Source of the DNA: Lateolabrax maculatus
Taxonomy: Eukaryota; Chordata; Actinopteri; Acropomatiformes; Lateolabracidae
Reading direction: 5' to 3'
NCBI GenBank assembly: GCA_031216445.1
Contig: CM062210.1
Span: forward strand, 19,675,501 to 19,739,500
DNA: 64,000 nucleotides
Shown here: positions 13,421-24,866 of the stretch, piece after piece
How the letters are laid out: the number at the start of each line of letters is the position of its first letter
Numbering within the stretch: position 1 is the stretch's first letter
Made by a program: the position numbers and the translations under genes
The notes under the pieces: model-generated
Told to the model about the DNA's origin: nothing
The model's input: only the letters and a program-made list of their open reading frames with translations
Databases searched by the model: none

Positions 13421-15755
13421 AGTTGTAGTAACAGTGTGAGAGGCAGCAGCAGCAGGCAGTGAGCTATTCAAAGCGTCGGTATAAAAATATTGGTATGAGC
13501 CTTTAAAAGCTGCCATCAGTGGAAAGCCTGTTTGATTGTGTCACCTTCACAGCGACGCAGGATTTGAGGAAGAACAAGACAAATACAGAAGAGAGAGCGA
13601 AAGGGAGGAGAGAGAGAAGCAGGGGTGGTGGCGCTCGAAGATGTTTTCTTCATTGCAGCAGATGCTGTGCCTTGTGCCGCTGGCCAGCACAGAAAAAGGC
13701 AAACCAATACTGCGACTAGTCCCACTCACACTCACACGCGGACACACACACACACTCCTCCTTCTTATGTAAATACAAGATTGTGCACTGGAGTGAGAGA
13801 GGGAGATGGATAGATCCACACAGAGCCTTTCCAATGCTTCAGAAACAGCGAGGAGAAGGACCACACTGCCCTCTGGTGCAGAAATAAGGCACAACGCCGG
13901 GAACACTGCAGATGATTTCATCCCTCCCACTCCAACAAGATAACAAGTGGTTTCTCTCTATGACACTTTTTCCTGTCCGCCTTGTTTTTCTCTCTCCAGT
14001 CTTATCTTCTATGGGTTTGAAAGCGTGGGTTGGTTCTAATGTCTGATGGGGATTTATGATATAGACTTTCCAGGATGTAATGTCTGTATCTACATTGTAA
14101 AAGTGTCACAGACATGTTAATTTTATGTATTTCATTCACCACTGGGCCTTATTTGAGCAGTATGTGGCCAAACAGGTACATTTCATTGCCTAATTGATTG
14201 AAAGCTGCACTAATCAGTATTGTTTATGTTGACAATAGATCAAAAGATAAATTAATTGAGCCATGTGAAGTGTCGACCATAGTGACACATCCACAGAGAA
14301 TTATTAGCTATATTGAGCTTTTCATCCTATTTTGGAACATTCTTTTGGTTTTCCAGGGACATCATCTTTCTAAATCGTCAGCTACAAGTGGATGAGATCC
14401 ACACAGTTAGTGAGTTGCTCTTACAGGTCTATTAGGTGGATGGAAGTGCATCTATTGTCTGAGGGAGAAATAAATGGCACTTATACCCACTTTACAACTC
14501 TAAAGGGTGATAATGTGTCAGTTCTGTGCTTTTAGCTTGTTGTGCTGCCCTCAAGTGTTCACAAAAATAAAAATAATATTAAATAACATAAACATCACGT
14601 AACATAATTATATTCACAACCTACATGTGAAATATTTTGCACATTACATTACAATGTACAGTAAGTATATTATACATTTATATTATATTATTTTATACAT
14701 GTAATCTACACTACATACTGTAAATGTAAAAACTGTATTGTACATGTTTGTCACAGAAAAGCACATTGTTATTATTATATTAGCTTGGACAAAAGTTGGG
14801 GGTTTTACTTGAAAGCACACAGCTTTGAACTGATTAAAACCTCTAACATAAATCAAAAGTTTTTGACTTTAAAGCCCACATCTTTCGTCAGTTTGTGATT
14901 TAGCACTATCCCCAGGTGCCCCTTGATGGTTCCACAAAATCTCTGGAGAACTGACTCTCTGCTGAGGAAGAGGGAAAGCATTCACTTTAATTACTCTCCA
15001 TACTGCTTTGCATCACCAGCCCAAAGCTGAATTTACAGACGATTGTGTCGATTTAAAGGTAAACAGACTGGAATCTGTCTGTGCAAACTGCAGTCAAATT
15101 AATGTCACTGCTCTAATTAAACCCAAAATGCCTCCATAATCTTTACATCATAGGCCCTCTTCACTTCACTTCAGTTGGATCAGGATTTATTTAATTAGAA
15201 CATAATAATATTTAACTATCAATAAAAGCAGTTTAATGAGTCTGTAAACTTCATACATATAATGAAATCAAACAGCTTTTTTATCCCTCCTAAACCACTG
15301 TACATTGTCACCCTCATAGGCTTTCACACTGCATACAGTTTATATGTAGCAACATAAGCATTTCTTTATACTGTTCAAGTTTAGACAATAATTCCAGTGC
15401 CTACATTTCTCTAATGTATATTATAGGTGCAGTTGCATCTTTTCTTTCTTCCACTGTATCACTGGCCGGTTGGAGATGACATGGTAGTTACGGTGGTGGA
15501 GTTTAATAGCAGTTTCATTAATAAAACATCATGGCAAATGGCTGTTGAAACGCACTCTGGAAAACACTTCTACTGGAGTAGATATGTGAGGCAGGTGGAG
15601 GGAAAGTGGGCACACCAAATAATTAACCCACCTAATCACAAAGTAACTCCTAGAATGTGTTTGGCATCACAAATTAAAGCGTGATAGCAGTGTACAATTT
15701 TCCTATAGCACTTTTAACATTAAATGAGACATTTTGATCTGATTCCACCTAACAG
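13421..15755. other. No gene recognised; one weak dispersed repeat
   Basis: Purine-rich sequence at 13590-13630 and a CACACA-rich stretch at 13730-13760 produce overlapping frames on both strands. About 14203-14330 (GCTGCACTAATCAGTATTG) resembles the start of repeat B at 36995. The frame at 15427-15684 is not recognised. Nothing here supports a gene. Confidence 0.4.
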
Positions 15756-15948
15756 GTCGTCTACTAATTGCAAGGTTAGTGGTTTGGTCCCCAGCTACGA
15801 CCCAGCCACGCAGGGACGCATGAGCCAGTGCATTCTCAGTGACGGTCCCAAGCCCGGATAAATGGGAAGGGTTCCGAAAGGAAGAGGATCCGGTGTCAAA
15901 ACCTATGCCAAATCAAATATGCGGATTATCCACTGTGGCTACCAAAAG
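15756..15948 (+). repeat. tRNA-derived SINE-like element
   Basis: It begins GTCGTCTACTAATTGCAAGG and continues GGTTAGTGGTTTGGTCCCC, which fits a decayed tRNA B-box (GGTTCGAATCC type), then TACGACCCAGCCACG. The body ends with AGGATCCGGTGTCAAAACC, TGCCAAATCA and GCGGATTATCCACTGTGGC, typical of fish tRNA-related SINEs. It is too diverged to be a working tRNA gene. Confidence 0.65.
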
Positions 15949-16899
15949 AATAAGATTGTCACCACAGTATTAATTAATTAATAACCAATCACAGTAATAA
16001 TAGTAATTGTTATTTACTAAGAACATACATTATGATTGCTTACTACTACTACTCGCTAGGTGTTGGGACAGTTGAAACTGAACTGGATGTAACAGGTTCA
16101 ACTGCCCACACAATTAATCAACGCAGAACACCACAGTATTATGTACATGTATATGTTCACTTACTGTTGTACGTGCTGGACTGCATTTGAACGACAGTGC
16201 ATCAGTAAGCTTGGAAAAAAAGCAAATGAACAACATAGTTAGTGACTGGGAATCTTTGCACTGAACTGAAATTCTTTGAATCTGCAAAGTGATTTACAAT
16301 TCCCAACTCTGCTATATTACATAATACAGAAAAACTACTTCAGCTGAGTAAAATCCTCAATCAAATCAAGACAGCAACACTAAAACAGCTGTAACGTTTT
16401 AAATAAAAAGAAGTTGACAATTCCTCTTGAATGTCCAAATGTTAACAGGCTGATAATATCACTGCCCCATCATTAGGGCCCATGTACATTTGTGTATTCC
16501 ATTAAATTAATGTATTGTTTAGATGTATTCTCATGATGTGTATGACAATTTTACAATCTCATTCTTTCATCTGCAACCTCAGTCTGTCAAAACGCACTTG
16601 GGAGCAAATAAAATCATAAATATAAAAACATAATTAACATTGGTAAGTATACTTATACTTACAGTAAGATACTTTCATATCTTATTAAGAACAACAAGTA
16701 GAAGGCTTTAGTGCTTCAATCAATCTCTGGTGTAGGATGATATTGACATTCCAATGAAATGGCTTTGAAATGAAATGAAGAAAACAGGAGGGGGCCCTCC
16801 TACAGGAGTACACTCTAAGGAGTTAATCCTCTGCAATAATGTAAAGTAATGGCAGGCAATGCATACAGTCTGTGGGACTGTAAACACACAAGCACAACT

Positions 16900-17230
16900 G
16901 CTGCCTTCACCCAGCTCTCCTCCCACTTAGGGCCAGATCGCTGCCTCAGCTACAGAGGTAGTTTAACGTTTCAGGCCTCTTTCACTGTTGTCGTCATTAA
17001 TGCCTTTTTGTTCCCTGCGCTCCAGGATAACCTCTTGCCTGCCTGCCTGCCTGCTACCTCCACGCTGCCTCTGCCTGCCACCCACTATTGCCTATCTACC
17101 CTCCGCCAGCCATCTTGCCCTCCGCAGTCCACCTCCATTCCCCGGTCATCTACAATAAACCTTAAATAAACTTCATCTGCCTCTCTGTCTGTGTTCCGCA
17201 CTGGGGTCCACCTAGTAACATTACAACTGC
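16900..17230 (+). repeat. Possible LTR or retroelement end
   Basis: It has a GCCTGCCTGCCTGCCTGC run, then CAATAAACC and AATAAACTT signals, CTCTCTGTCTGTGTTCCGC and GGGGTCCACCTAGTAACA. In fish, ends with this order (CTGCC-rich, AATAAA, then a TGTTC...GGGTCC...GTAACA close) are typical of LTR retrotransposons. I found no second copy or coding part in the window, so this is tentative. Confidence 0.35.
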
Positions 17231-17679
17231 AGGTTTCTGATCGACTGCCTGCAGGTGTGCCTAGATTTCTCACCATCTCTGCCACTGTGTGCCTTAAGTT
17301 CCACCAAGGAACGTTCAGAAACCTGGGTCAGGTTTTTACATGCCAAAGTATCCCCCATGACGACTTCATACCAGCAGCTTTTGCCTTGATAAGCACATGC
17401 ATATGACGAGTATATGAATAAGATTTGCGAATGTCCTGTGTGTGTCCTGTGATTCATATGACATCTGTATTTATGGAGTCATGGATAAAATAATAATAAC
17501 AATCACTAATATGTCTGCACAAATTTAATACGTTGAAAGCATTCATTATTCATATAAATTTGATTTGTTTTTTTTTTACTCCCATGACACCTGCTGGGCT
17601 TTGTATTTTTTTAATTGACTTCTGGCTTTACAACAAATTGCCTGTTGGGCTAGCTCATAAATGAATGATAAGCAGCCAT

Positions 17680-17945
17680 ACACTAGCCAGGCAAAGAACC
17701 TCTCAGTCCATTTTCAATTTCCACCAGGCGCAGACCAAAATGGCCCTGGACGCAATTGGATAGACCTACAACCAATCAGAGCAACGACACGTCGTCCTGT
17801 CGGAAGTACGGCAAACACATCATTCTTATCAACAAAAGCCTCAAGTGCAGTCTTTAAGAGAAAATATACCATCCAGTCAGTTTAATACTGACCGGATAGC
17901 CGATTCAACAGAATGTTCCACATCAGCGGCAGCCATCTTGGTTGT
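17680..17945 (+). repeat. Probable dispersed repeat with CCAAT motifs
   Basis: The segment includes GGACGCAATTGGATAGACCT and ACAACCAATCAGAGCAACG, which I recall as part of a family repeated in percomorph genomes. Only one copy is in this window, so its repeat nature is from memory rather than seen. Confidence 0.4.
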
Positions 17946-17977
17946 CTACGACAATGCCTTTAATTCATTGTATCCAA

Positions 17978-17995
17978 CCCCCCCCCCCCCCCCCC
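17978..17995. repeat. poly-C tract, 18 bases
   Basis: Uninterrupted run of C. Long C homopolymers are rare in vertebrate DNA and may be a sequencing weak point. Confidence 0.95.
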
Positions 17996-18136
17996 GTAAT
18001 AGATAAACGCCTGTGATTGAAAGTCCAGCCTCCTGATCAACTGACTGTCTTGTCACAATGAAACGTAGTCGAGTAGTAGTTGTCATAGGCGTGAATGTGT
18101 GGTTATTGGACTTCACGGAAAAAAAAGCAATCTTGA

Positions 18137-18335
18137 CTTCCCCTCCTCCCTCTTCCCTCCCCCCTCCCTCCTCCCTCCCATGTCTCAGTCAGTGGAAAGA
18201 TGAATAGGCAGCTGTTGCTCCTTGTACTTCAATGAATCAACAGTAATGGAGAGTAGCTGACGGAGGGACCGGGAAAATGAAACCAAGAACTGGAAATAGG
18301 AGGAGGGGGAGGAGGAGGGGGAGGGAAGTGACAGC
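18137..18335. repeat. Polypyrimidine tract followed by polypurine tract
   Basis: Bases 18137-18179 are C and T only, with six or more C runs of three or longer, so the minus strand fits a G-quadruplex pattern. Bases 18297-18330 are almost pure G and A (AGGAGGAGGGGGAGGAGG). The two are roughly inverted copies in composition. Confidence 0.8.
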
Positions 18336-20584
18336 GTAAGCCTGGGGAAGAGAGGGCTGGGAGAAGACAGTGAGTGGCTGGGAGTGAAGAGAAATGAAAG
18401 GGAATGGGAGATAATGCGAGGGGGCGGAATGACAGGGAGACGGGGAGATATCAGGGGACAACAAGCACAAGAGACCCAGGAAGATGTAAACGTTGGTTCC
18501 TCATTTACATTCATACAGGCAATTTCTCTCTCCACTCCCTCCTCCCCTCAATCTCCCTGTCACTCCCACACAAAAGCACAGGCGGAATGCAAGCGGAGTC
18601 TTTGCACAGTGATGTCACGTGCAGTGATCGTAAAGCTGCGCCACGATTTTCATGGCGAAACGCCGTCTTGGCTGAAAGACGCTATTTTTAGAGTTGGCAG
18701 ACACTCTCATGGATATGATTCTCATGGAATCAATGGAAGGGCAAATATTCTGTGATGTGATACAGAGGCATTAACAGCATCCGTCCAGCAGAGGCCACCA
18801 GAGGAGCAGTCCACGCTCTCTGATCTCTGTAGTAAACATATCCCACCGCAGTAGGTCTGAAGCAATGGCCCTAAAGTTGGGTCACAGGCTGTATGAGTTG
18901 TGAGCACTTCAAATAATTTTTTCCCTTTTTAAACCATTTAATTTTAATATTTTAACAGGCCTGAACAGGTAAAACTATTGTAAATTCTCAAATAGAAAAA
19001 AATTACTTAAGTGGCACACAATAGCCTAGGTTCTGTTTAAGTACGTGGTATTTTTCACATCATCTCTTTTGCTCCTTTCCTCTCCTCTCCTATAAACTAC
19101 AATACAAAATGTCATAAAGTTTAAAAAAATATATCACAAAATGTGTTTCCACCCACTACACCATGGAGTACTACCTGTCTGGAACATGTTTCCATGTCGC
19201 TGTTTTTTGGATCCGCATCTCCCTTAAAAATAAAATCCGTAACTGGTGGTATTCATCACCACCGCACAGTGATGACACGATGACTATGAGTACTGCAGTG
19301 TATTGGAGGAAGGTGGTCGTCCAAACGAAATTATGAAAAGCGCGTTTATTTATGCTGAGGACATCCAGAGAGCGGTACATGCAATAAGCAGGCCTAATGG
19401 ACAGCAAGTCCTGGTGACCGAATGTTTAGGAAACACTTTGATTCGCCGCAGTTTGTTGCAAACTGTTCATCTTAAGGATGGGTCAGCTGGGTCTGCACAC
19501 AATCAACTCCAAATCATATCCAAAGGCACACAGATATTCAGCTCCTGTCACAGTCAGAGGCTCACTTTGCAACACAATGTGTTACATCATCAACAGGGCT
19601 GCTGTAAACCTTTGAAATGAATTTCTTATGAATAAGCAAACAGAGTCATGTCTGCGCAGTTTTTGTTCTTCTGGGTCATGTGTGCAGTTTCCTCCTTGCC
19701 AATGATTTGAGCTTCCGTGTCTTTTACTATGTGATGTAAATCATTTTAAATGACTGTACAATGAAAACCACAAATACACCCCAAATAATGAAGCTATTAG
19801 AACCATACCCGTGTTTTTTGCATACTTTAGTCCATTTTCCATAAATAATTTGTGTTTACATTTCTGACAGCTACTGTTTAAGCCATGAAGTACAGTTTTA
19901 GGTTTAATTTAGTTTTCATACAGTTAAAACAGCTTGCAGAGAGATTCAGGGGACCTGTTGCATGTATTTTACTGTACATCTGTCTACTGTACACTACTGT
20001 ATATAATAAAGGCAAAAGAAGAAACTTTCCCCTTGAACATTCATCAACCTGTTTAGTCTGTCTCTAAAATGAAATGTTGCATCGCACAGCCAGTGGTGCT
20101 TGAAAACAGATTTACTATTTTCTCTTAACACAAACGATAGCAAATTTATGTCAAGTGCAGAGTCTTTGCATGCACTTCCTCTGGAAAGGATCTTTCCATT
20201 AAAGATGGAAGTACAAAAGATGGAACAATAAATTCCTGAGAAGTACCACTCTTAGTCTTGTGGCTGTTCAGAGTCCTCTGCCACTCAATCTGCCTGTTTG
20301 GGACTTGTCTTACTTACTGCTTGACATGATGGCTCTATGTATAGGGTCAATACAACAATTAAATATTAAATAGTTTACCTAAGACTGGTTGTATTGTACC
20401 TCTTGATACAAGTTAGTGGTTCTATTGTTTATTTATTAGTAATGCAGATCTAAAATTATATCTTGATTTTCCCAAAATGTTTTGGAATATAATAAATCAT
20501 TTAAAAATGTATCCAACTATTCAAATATCACCACAGTCTTATATTGTTTCCATAAACTGATACTATTGCCAATTCTGAAGATAA
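18336..20584. other. No gene recognised; candidate transcription-factor sites
   Basis: A perfect MEF2-type site CTATTTTTAG is at 18682-18691 and an E-box CACGTG at 18616-18621, in DNA with more CpG than its surroundings. The rest shows no exon or clear element. Confidence 0.4.
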
Positions 20585-20705
20585 ATCAGAATCAGCTTTA
20601 TTGGCCATGTATGCATTCACATACAAGGAATTTGATGCCAGTTGTTCCATTGCTCTCAACGTACATACACAGAAATAGACAAATAAACATCAAAGCAGGA
20701 CAAAG
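20585..20705 (-). repeat. Non-LTR retroposon 3' tail (minus strand)
   Basis: It starts ATCAGAATCAGCTTTATTGG, then CATTCACATACAAGGAATTTG and CATTGCTCTCAACGTACA. In reverse this is a 3' tail ending in a TGATTCTGATT-type repeat, typical of fish LINE/SINE insertions. Confidence 0.6.
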
Positions 20706-21759
20706 GTAAGCATAAACATTTCACTACTATGTAGAAATATATAAAAAAATATATAAATACAAAGTATATATATGAACATAAAACACAAAATGAAACAATG
20801 ACAATGACAATGAAATGGAGAAATAGTGCAATGATGCAGAGTGCAAAGATGCTTGAATAAATGGTGTTTTACAAGTTGGCTTTTAATGAATGGTATTATG
20901 CATATACTGTATATATGAATAACTTGTTAAGGCCATGTGAGACATATTTTGACTCAATAATACCATATTTTATTGACCTGCATATTGAACCATTGACATA
21001 TGGTGTCCACTAAAGTGCAGATGTGTAATCAATTCAAGATAAACGTTATGAGAAAAAAATATTTGATGAACTGGATACATTTTACCTGACGAAGGCCTGA
21101 GAAAAGTCATATACAATACAGTGAGTGCAAGAGATTGACAGTGTGTGGGATGTTTGAGTTCCTTCACAGAGAAAAAACATCTGGTAATGAATTATGTTGT
21201 AATATTATGAAAGTTTTTTAATTCATTCATTAATTAGTTGAAGTCTCTGTAGATACACTGATGAGTTTTCTAATGTAAAATATCAAAGTTTTCAATATTA
21301 AAGGAATAGGACATTATGACATAACCATATGAATAAATACAGAAAACAATGTGGAATAATGCAACAAAGTTTAAATCTCAGCTCCATACTATAAAATGTA
21401 ATTTCATCCCACTTCTCACAGTAACATATTCTGTTGCAGGTCCTTTTTATGTCAGTTTGCCACTCCATCACAAGGTCTGTCAGTCAAGGCCAAAGCCACT
21501 TATTTGATTGGCTGCTGCCAACTGGCACGCGGAATACATGACACATGTAGAGTTTCAAAATAAAACGAAAATATAATAGAATTTATTTACCACCTTAAGG
21601 CTGAGCTGAATATGATTTCCTTAAAGGTTTCCCGCCTTAAAAAAATGTATTTACTACCTCAACCGTTGATGTGCCAGTAATAAGCAGGCGGAAGCTGAGT
21701 ATTTTGTAGAAGTCTGTCTGAAGCTGGTGTTCCGTGTCCTCTGGCACGGTGTCTTTACC
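20706..21759. other. AT-rich DNA upstream of the CpG block, nothing recognised
   Basis: Non-repetitive sequence with AT-rich motifs. An inverted CCAAT (GATTGGCTGCTGCC) occurs near 21507 but lies far from the CpG block. Confidence 0.4.
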
Positions 21760-21763
21760 TGCT

Positions 21764-21869
21764 GGACGCTGCGGTGGACGCGGCGGTCGCTGCGGTGGAC
21801 GCGGTGGACGCTGCGGTGGCCGCTGCGGTGGACGCGGTGGCCGCTGCGGTGGACGCGGTGGACGCGGTG
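21764..21869. repeat. GC-rich minisatellite, units of about 9 and 18 bp
   Basis: The core CTGCGGTGGACGCGGTGG recurs with small changes (GGA/GGC, GGT/GGC) over about 106 bases. It lies about 200-600 bases upstream of the likely transcription start, inside the CpG-rich block. All frames across it are open and give RCGGRGG-like or RPPQRPP-like repeats on the two strands, so the open frames here reflect composition and not coding. Confidence 0.85.
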
Positions 21870-22364
21870 TGCTCCGCCTCGCCGCTCTCTCTGAGGAGCA
21901 ACGACGCGCGAGAGGAGAGCGAGCGGCGAGGACAAGGACCGCGCGCCTGCCACCGCGTGCGCGTGGGTGGGCTCCGCGCGCGCGCCGGCGGGTGGAGGAG
22001 GGGGCAGGCGCGAGGAGGCAGCGCACGCGAGGAGCGCGTCTTCTGATTGGCTGTGAGGCACTGGTACCCAGCTCCGTCAAGCGCGACGGATTGACCTCCG
22101 ACACGACCAGAAGTGGGACCTTCAAAATAAAAGCGTCATTTCAGTCGCTGACGCCTAAATTGAGAGCGAAACGCCAGTTCAGACGAAGGCCGTTCTTACG
22201 GCTGTATTTATCACGCACTAGTAATATAAATGTATTTTCAATCAAAAACATTGCCCAACAACCACAAAAAAAGTCCCGTTTTTTAAATGGTGAATTTCGG
22301 CACCGACCGGAAGCCGTGTGTTGTATTGTGGCAGCTTGACTGTGGTCCAGAGGAAGAGGAAAGG

Positions 22365-22370
22365 ATGTGA
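22365..22370 (+). promoter_or_regulatory. Minimal upstream ORF (ATG-TGA) in hecw1 leader
   Basis: An ATG is followed at once by TGA, in AAGGATGTGA, with A at -3. It lies 153 bases before the inferred start codon. Start-stop upstream ORFs are known to stall ribosomes and lower translation of the main frame. This applies only if transcription begins upstream of 22365. Confidence 0.4.
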
Positions 22371-22454
22371 CTGGAGCCTCTCTCGCGCGTGCCTCATCGG
22401 CCCCTTTGCTCGGTGCGCTGTTTGTTTGTGTCCCTCCTGCCTTTCACCGTCGAA

Positions 22455-22475
22455 ATGGAGCTCGGTGGAAATTAG
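22455..22475 (+). promoter_or_regulatory. Second upstream ORF, six codons
   Basis: ATG at 22455 encodes MELGGN and then TAG at 22473. It is in the same frame as the inferred start at 22518 and ends 42 bases before it, so it also supplies the in-frame upstream stop. It would permit reinitiation at 22518. Confidence 0.4.
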
Positions 22476-22517
22476 CGGGCGCGCACCTCCTCGAGTCCTC
22501 ACCCGTACCCTTGGAGA

Positions 22518-22547
22518 ATGATCCACCGGCAGGTTATTTTATCCCAG
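22518..22547 (+). CDS. hecw1: hecw1 exon 1 (coding part), inferred first exon
   Basis: An ATG at 22518 opens ten codons, MIHRQVILSQ, ending exactly at a good donor (CAG then gtaggt). The exon ends in phase 0, which is what exon 2 needs. An in-frame TAG at 22473 lies upstream, so the frame starts here. The ATG has A at -3 and lies at the 3' side of a CpG-rich block. Human HECW1 as I recall it has a different short lead (about nine residues) before the shared NLYQNRFLG segment, so the ten residues themselves are not supported by homology. Another upstream exon, or initiation at the ATG at 34733, is possible. Position, phase and donor are seen; the exon assignment is inference. Confidence 0.5.
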
Positions 22548-24217
22548 GTAGGTGGCCTCCATTGTTGCTGTGTAACGTTAGGTGATGCAGCGGTCTCCGG
22601 CGGCGGCCCAGCGCTCTGTAGCTCCGAGTGTGGAGGAAATGAATACCGTTCAAAACATCGACTGATTAAGCGAGATTTATCCGTCGCGGCACATAACAGG
22701 AAATGACTTAAAGATCATATGTTTTCTCCTCCTGGTTTCCTCTTCAATATGAACAATATGCACATACCCCCCAAGCCGCACATAGGTGGGATTGTCTTTG
22801 AGAAGTGGTTCAGCTTGCGGCCAAACACGGTTCTCCCGTAGCATCATTTTCTGTCGCTGCTAGCAAGCCACATCATTACTAAAAGTTGGCATTGTGTCAA
22901 ATAAAAAAGGGTCAGCTGAGTATTTGTGAGCTATTGCAGATGTGCCGAATCAAAGAATGTAGAGAAATCTCGGGACATCTTGTGTAATCTTTCTTCCAGA
23001 AGGTCCACATACGCCCGTAAGCAACCCAATATCAAAGTAATTAATTTTCTGAATGGGGTGGTTTATCGGCGCTGGAGGTGTCCTTCGCTGTTTGCTCTGA
23101 ATTCGGGATGAGTCCTTATACAAGAGGACCCCCCCCCGCCCCGCCCATTTGTGTGGGGATTCCCATCCTCAAAATCCTCTTAAATACCATGGGTGTACTT
23201 TCCTTTTGTTTGCCTCTTTGTTTTGGTGTCATGCAAATAATAAACTAGATTGAAGTGAGATATGTGAACAGCTGCTAATGTTAAAGTGAAAATCGTGCAT
23301 TTTCCAAAGAAACAGCAACATATCACCCTGGGCTGCATGTCACCAGTAATGGTGGCTGTCAAGTTGCCAAGAAGGTGAGTAAATTATTGCTATGATTGCT
23401 ATTGCTTTTATTTTAGGCTATTTTGTTGTTTCTGATTAAGTAGCATTGGCATAAAGTCCATTCCACACACATGGGCAAACTTGGGTTTCTATTCCACTCC
23501 AGGAATGGAGTGGAGTGATTTCCCTCTAGCTATTTTTAACACACTCATAAATATTCATATCTCCGTTCGGTGCCAGCTAAGGATGATATTGTCCAATGTA
23601 TGCAGAGAAACTACGATTTGAGGGTTTCTGTTGGCGTAGTCGATCTTGCATGAATCCACATGAATGGATGAAACTCTGCAGTATTTGGCCAAGGTCCCAG
23701 AGGTGAAATCAGGTACTCTATGAGGAATATTAGTTTTACAGCAATACTAAAGGCCTAGTACCAGATTATCTTTAGTCTGCTGTTCATGTGACCCCCATAA
23801 GCAAGTGGCCATTTATCTCCCATTGTAACCCTAAACAGTGGTTGATGTTGTTTACATTATATGAAATAGAAAGTTTTGGTACATGACTTTTTAAAAATAA
23901 TTATGTCCTGAGCTCTGTGGATTAGATTTGTGTGCTGGTGTGGCCTTGTTGTGCAGTGGAATTTAAAATAAGTGGCAATTTGACTTTGACAAAGACTACA
24001 GAAGATACAGCTCAGTGATAATTATGCCACACTGGCCATGATCCAACAGATGAAGACCAAACTGACAGGACTCTTTTTCTGCGTTAATAACAGAAATAGA
24101 AGCATGCCAAGGGTTGTAGTGAAAGTAGTGACCTACTTACCTGTGACATTCACCCAAAACAGAAATTGTGCAATAAAACCGGGCACTTTTGAGGGAACTT
24201 TGGATTCTTAGAGACTT

Positions 24218-24866
24218 GGGCTGCAACTAGTGATTATTTTCATTATACATGTTTCTGTGGATTATTATCTCTAAATGTCAAAATGTTCAATCTACAGTGA
24301 TATACAACAGAGAAAACCAGCACACTCTCACATTTGAGGCAAAATAATGGGAACACAGCCTGTTTCCAGTAGAAAAATACTTTATGTTGCTGTGATTATA
24401 AGATGGTGGTGGTGGGGGGGGGTTATAATGTCTTCATCATTGCAAGAAGAACAGTTTTAATGTGCCCAGATAAATGGGCAGATAGCAGATATTTTTGTGT
24501 CAGTGAGCATCAATGACTTCAGTAAGTGAGGTTAGTGAAGAGCCAGTTGGAAGAAAAAGCAAACATTAAAACACTGCTGGAGTGTTGCTGTTGTAAGACA
24601 ATAGTTTACTTGGTAGTATGTTGTTGATGCAAAATCATCATGGTTAGTTCTCCCCAGTCAGCTTAGTGAGTTCAGAATGACTGGGTGTAATATGGGCTAC
24701 AATTAATGGTCTAATATGGCAGTAAAATCTATTTAGTTGTGGTTTTAACTGTTCATTTCAATATGTCACCTTGAGTACTGGAATTATGGTTGACATTTTT
24801 CACAATTTTTTACAGACCAAACAGTTATTCGGTTATTTGAGAAAAAAGGCTAGTTAGTTGCTGCCC
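24218..24866. mobile_element. MITE-like element, GGGCTGCAACTA ends
   Basis: The left end is GGGCTGCAACTA followed by GTGATTATTTTCATTAT. The reverse complement of the right end is GGGCAGCAACTA. Inner sequences beside the ends (CTAAATGTCAAAATGTTCAA at left, GTCTGTAAAAAATTGTGAAA in reverse at right) also fit the common fish family with these ends. The interior 24300-24760 is not recognised, so this may be one 649-base element or two half copies. No target duplication is evident. Confidence 0.5.

Larger units (their letters stand above)
21760..22640 (+). promoter_or_regulatory. hecw1: CpG-rich block, likely hecw1 promoter and leader
   Basis: This is the only long stretch of the window that is GC-rich and full of CpG dinucleotides; the flanks drop to AT-rich DNA. 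It contains a GC minisatellite at its left end, an inverted CCAAT box (ATTGG at 22046-22050, in CTGATTGGCTGTG), and the inferred first coding exon at its right end. I see no convincing TATA box at a set distance, as expected for a CpG promoter. The transcription start cannot be placed from sequence alone but probably lies between 22050 and 22360. Confidence 0.65.

Noticed and set aside
13516..13930. Overlapping frames on both strands around 13.5-13.9 kb
   Set aside because: They come from purine-rich and CACACA simple sequence; no conserved motif is seen.
15756..15830. A functional tRNA gene
   Set aside because: Only a decayed B-box-like segment is present, no cloverleaf can be drawn, and the downstream body is that of a SINE.
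21637..22339. Long overlapping open frames on both strands (135-201 codons) across the CpG block
   Set aside because: They arise from the GC-rich minisatellite, which lacks stop codons in any frame; the translations are RCGGRGG and RPPQRPP runs with no domain.
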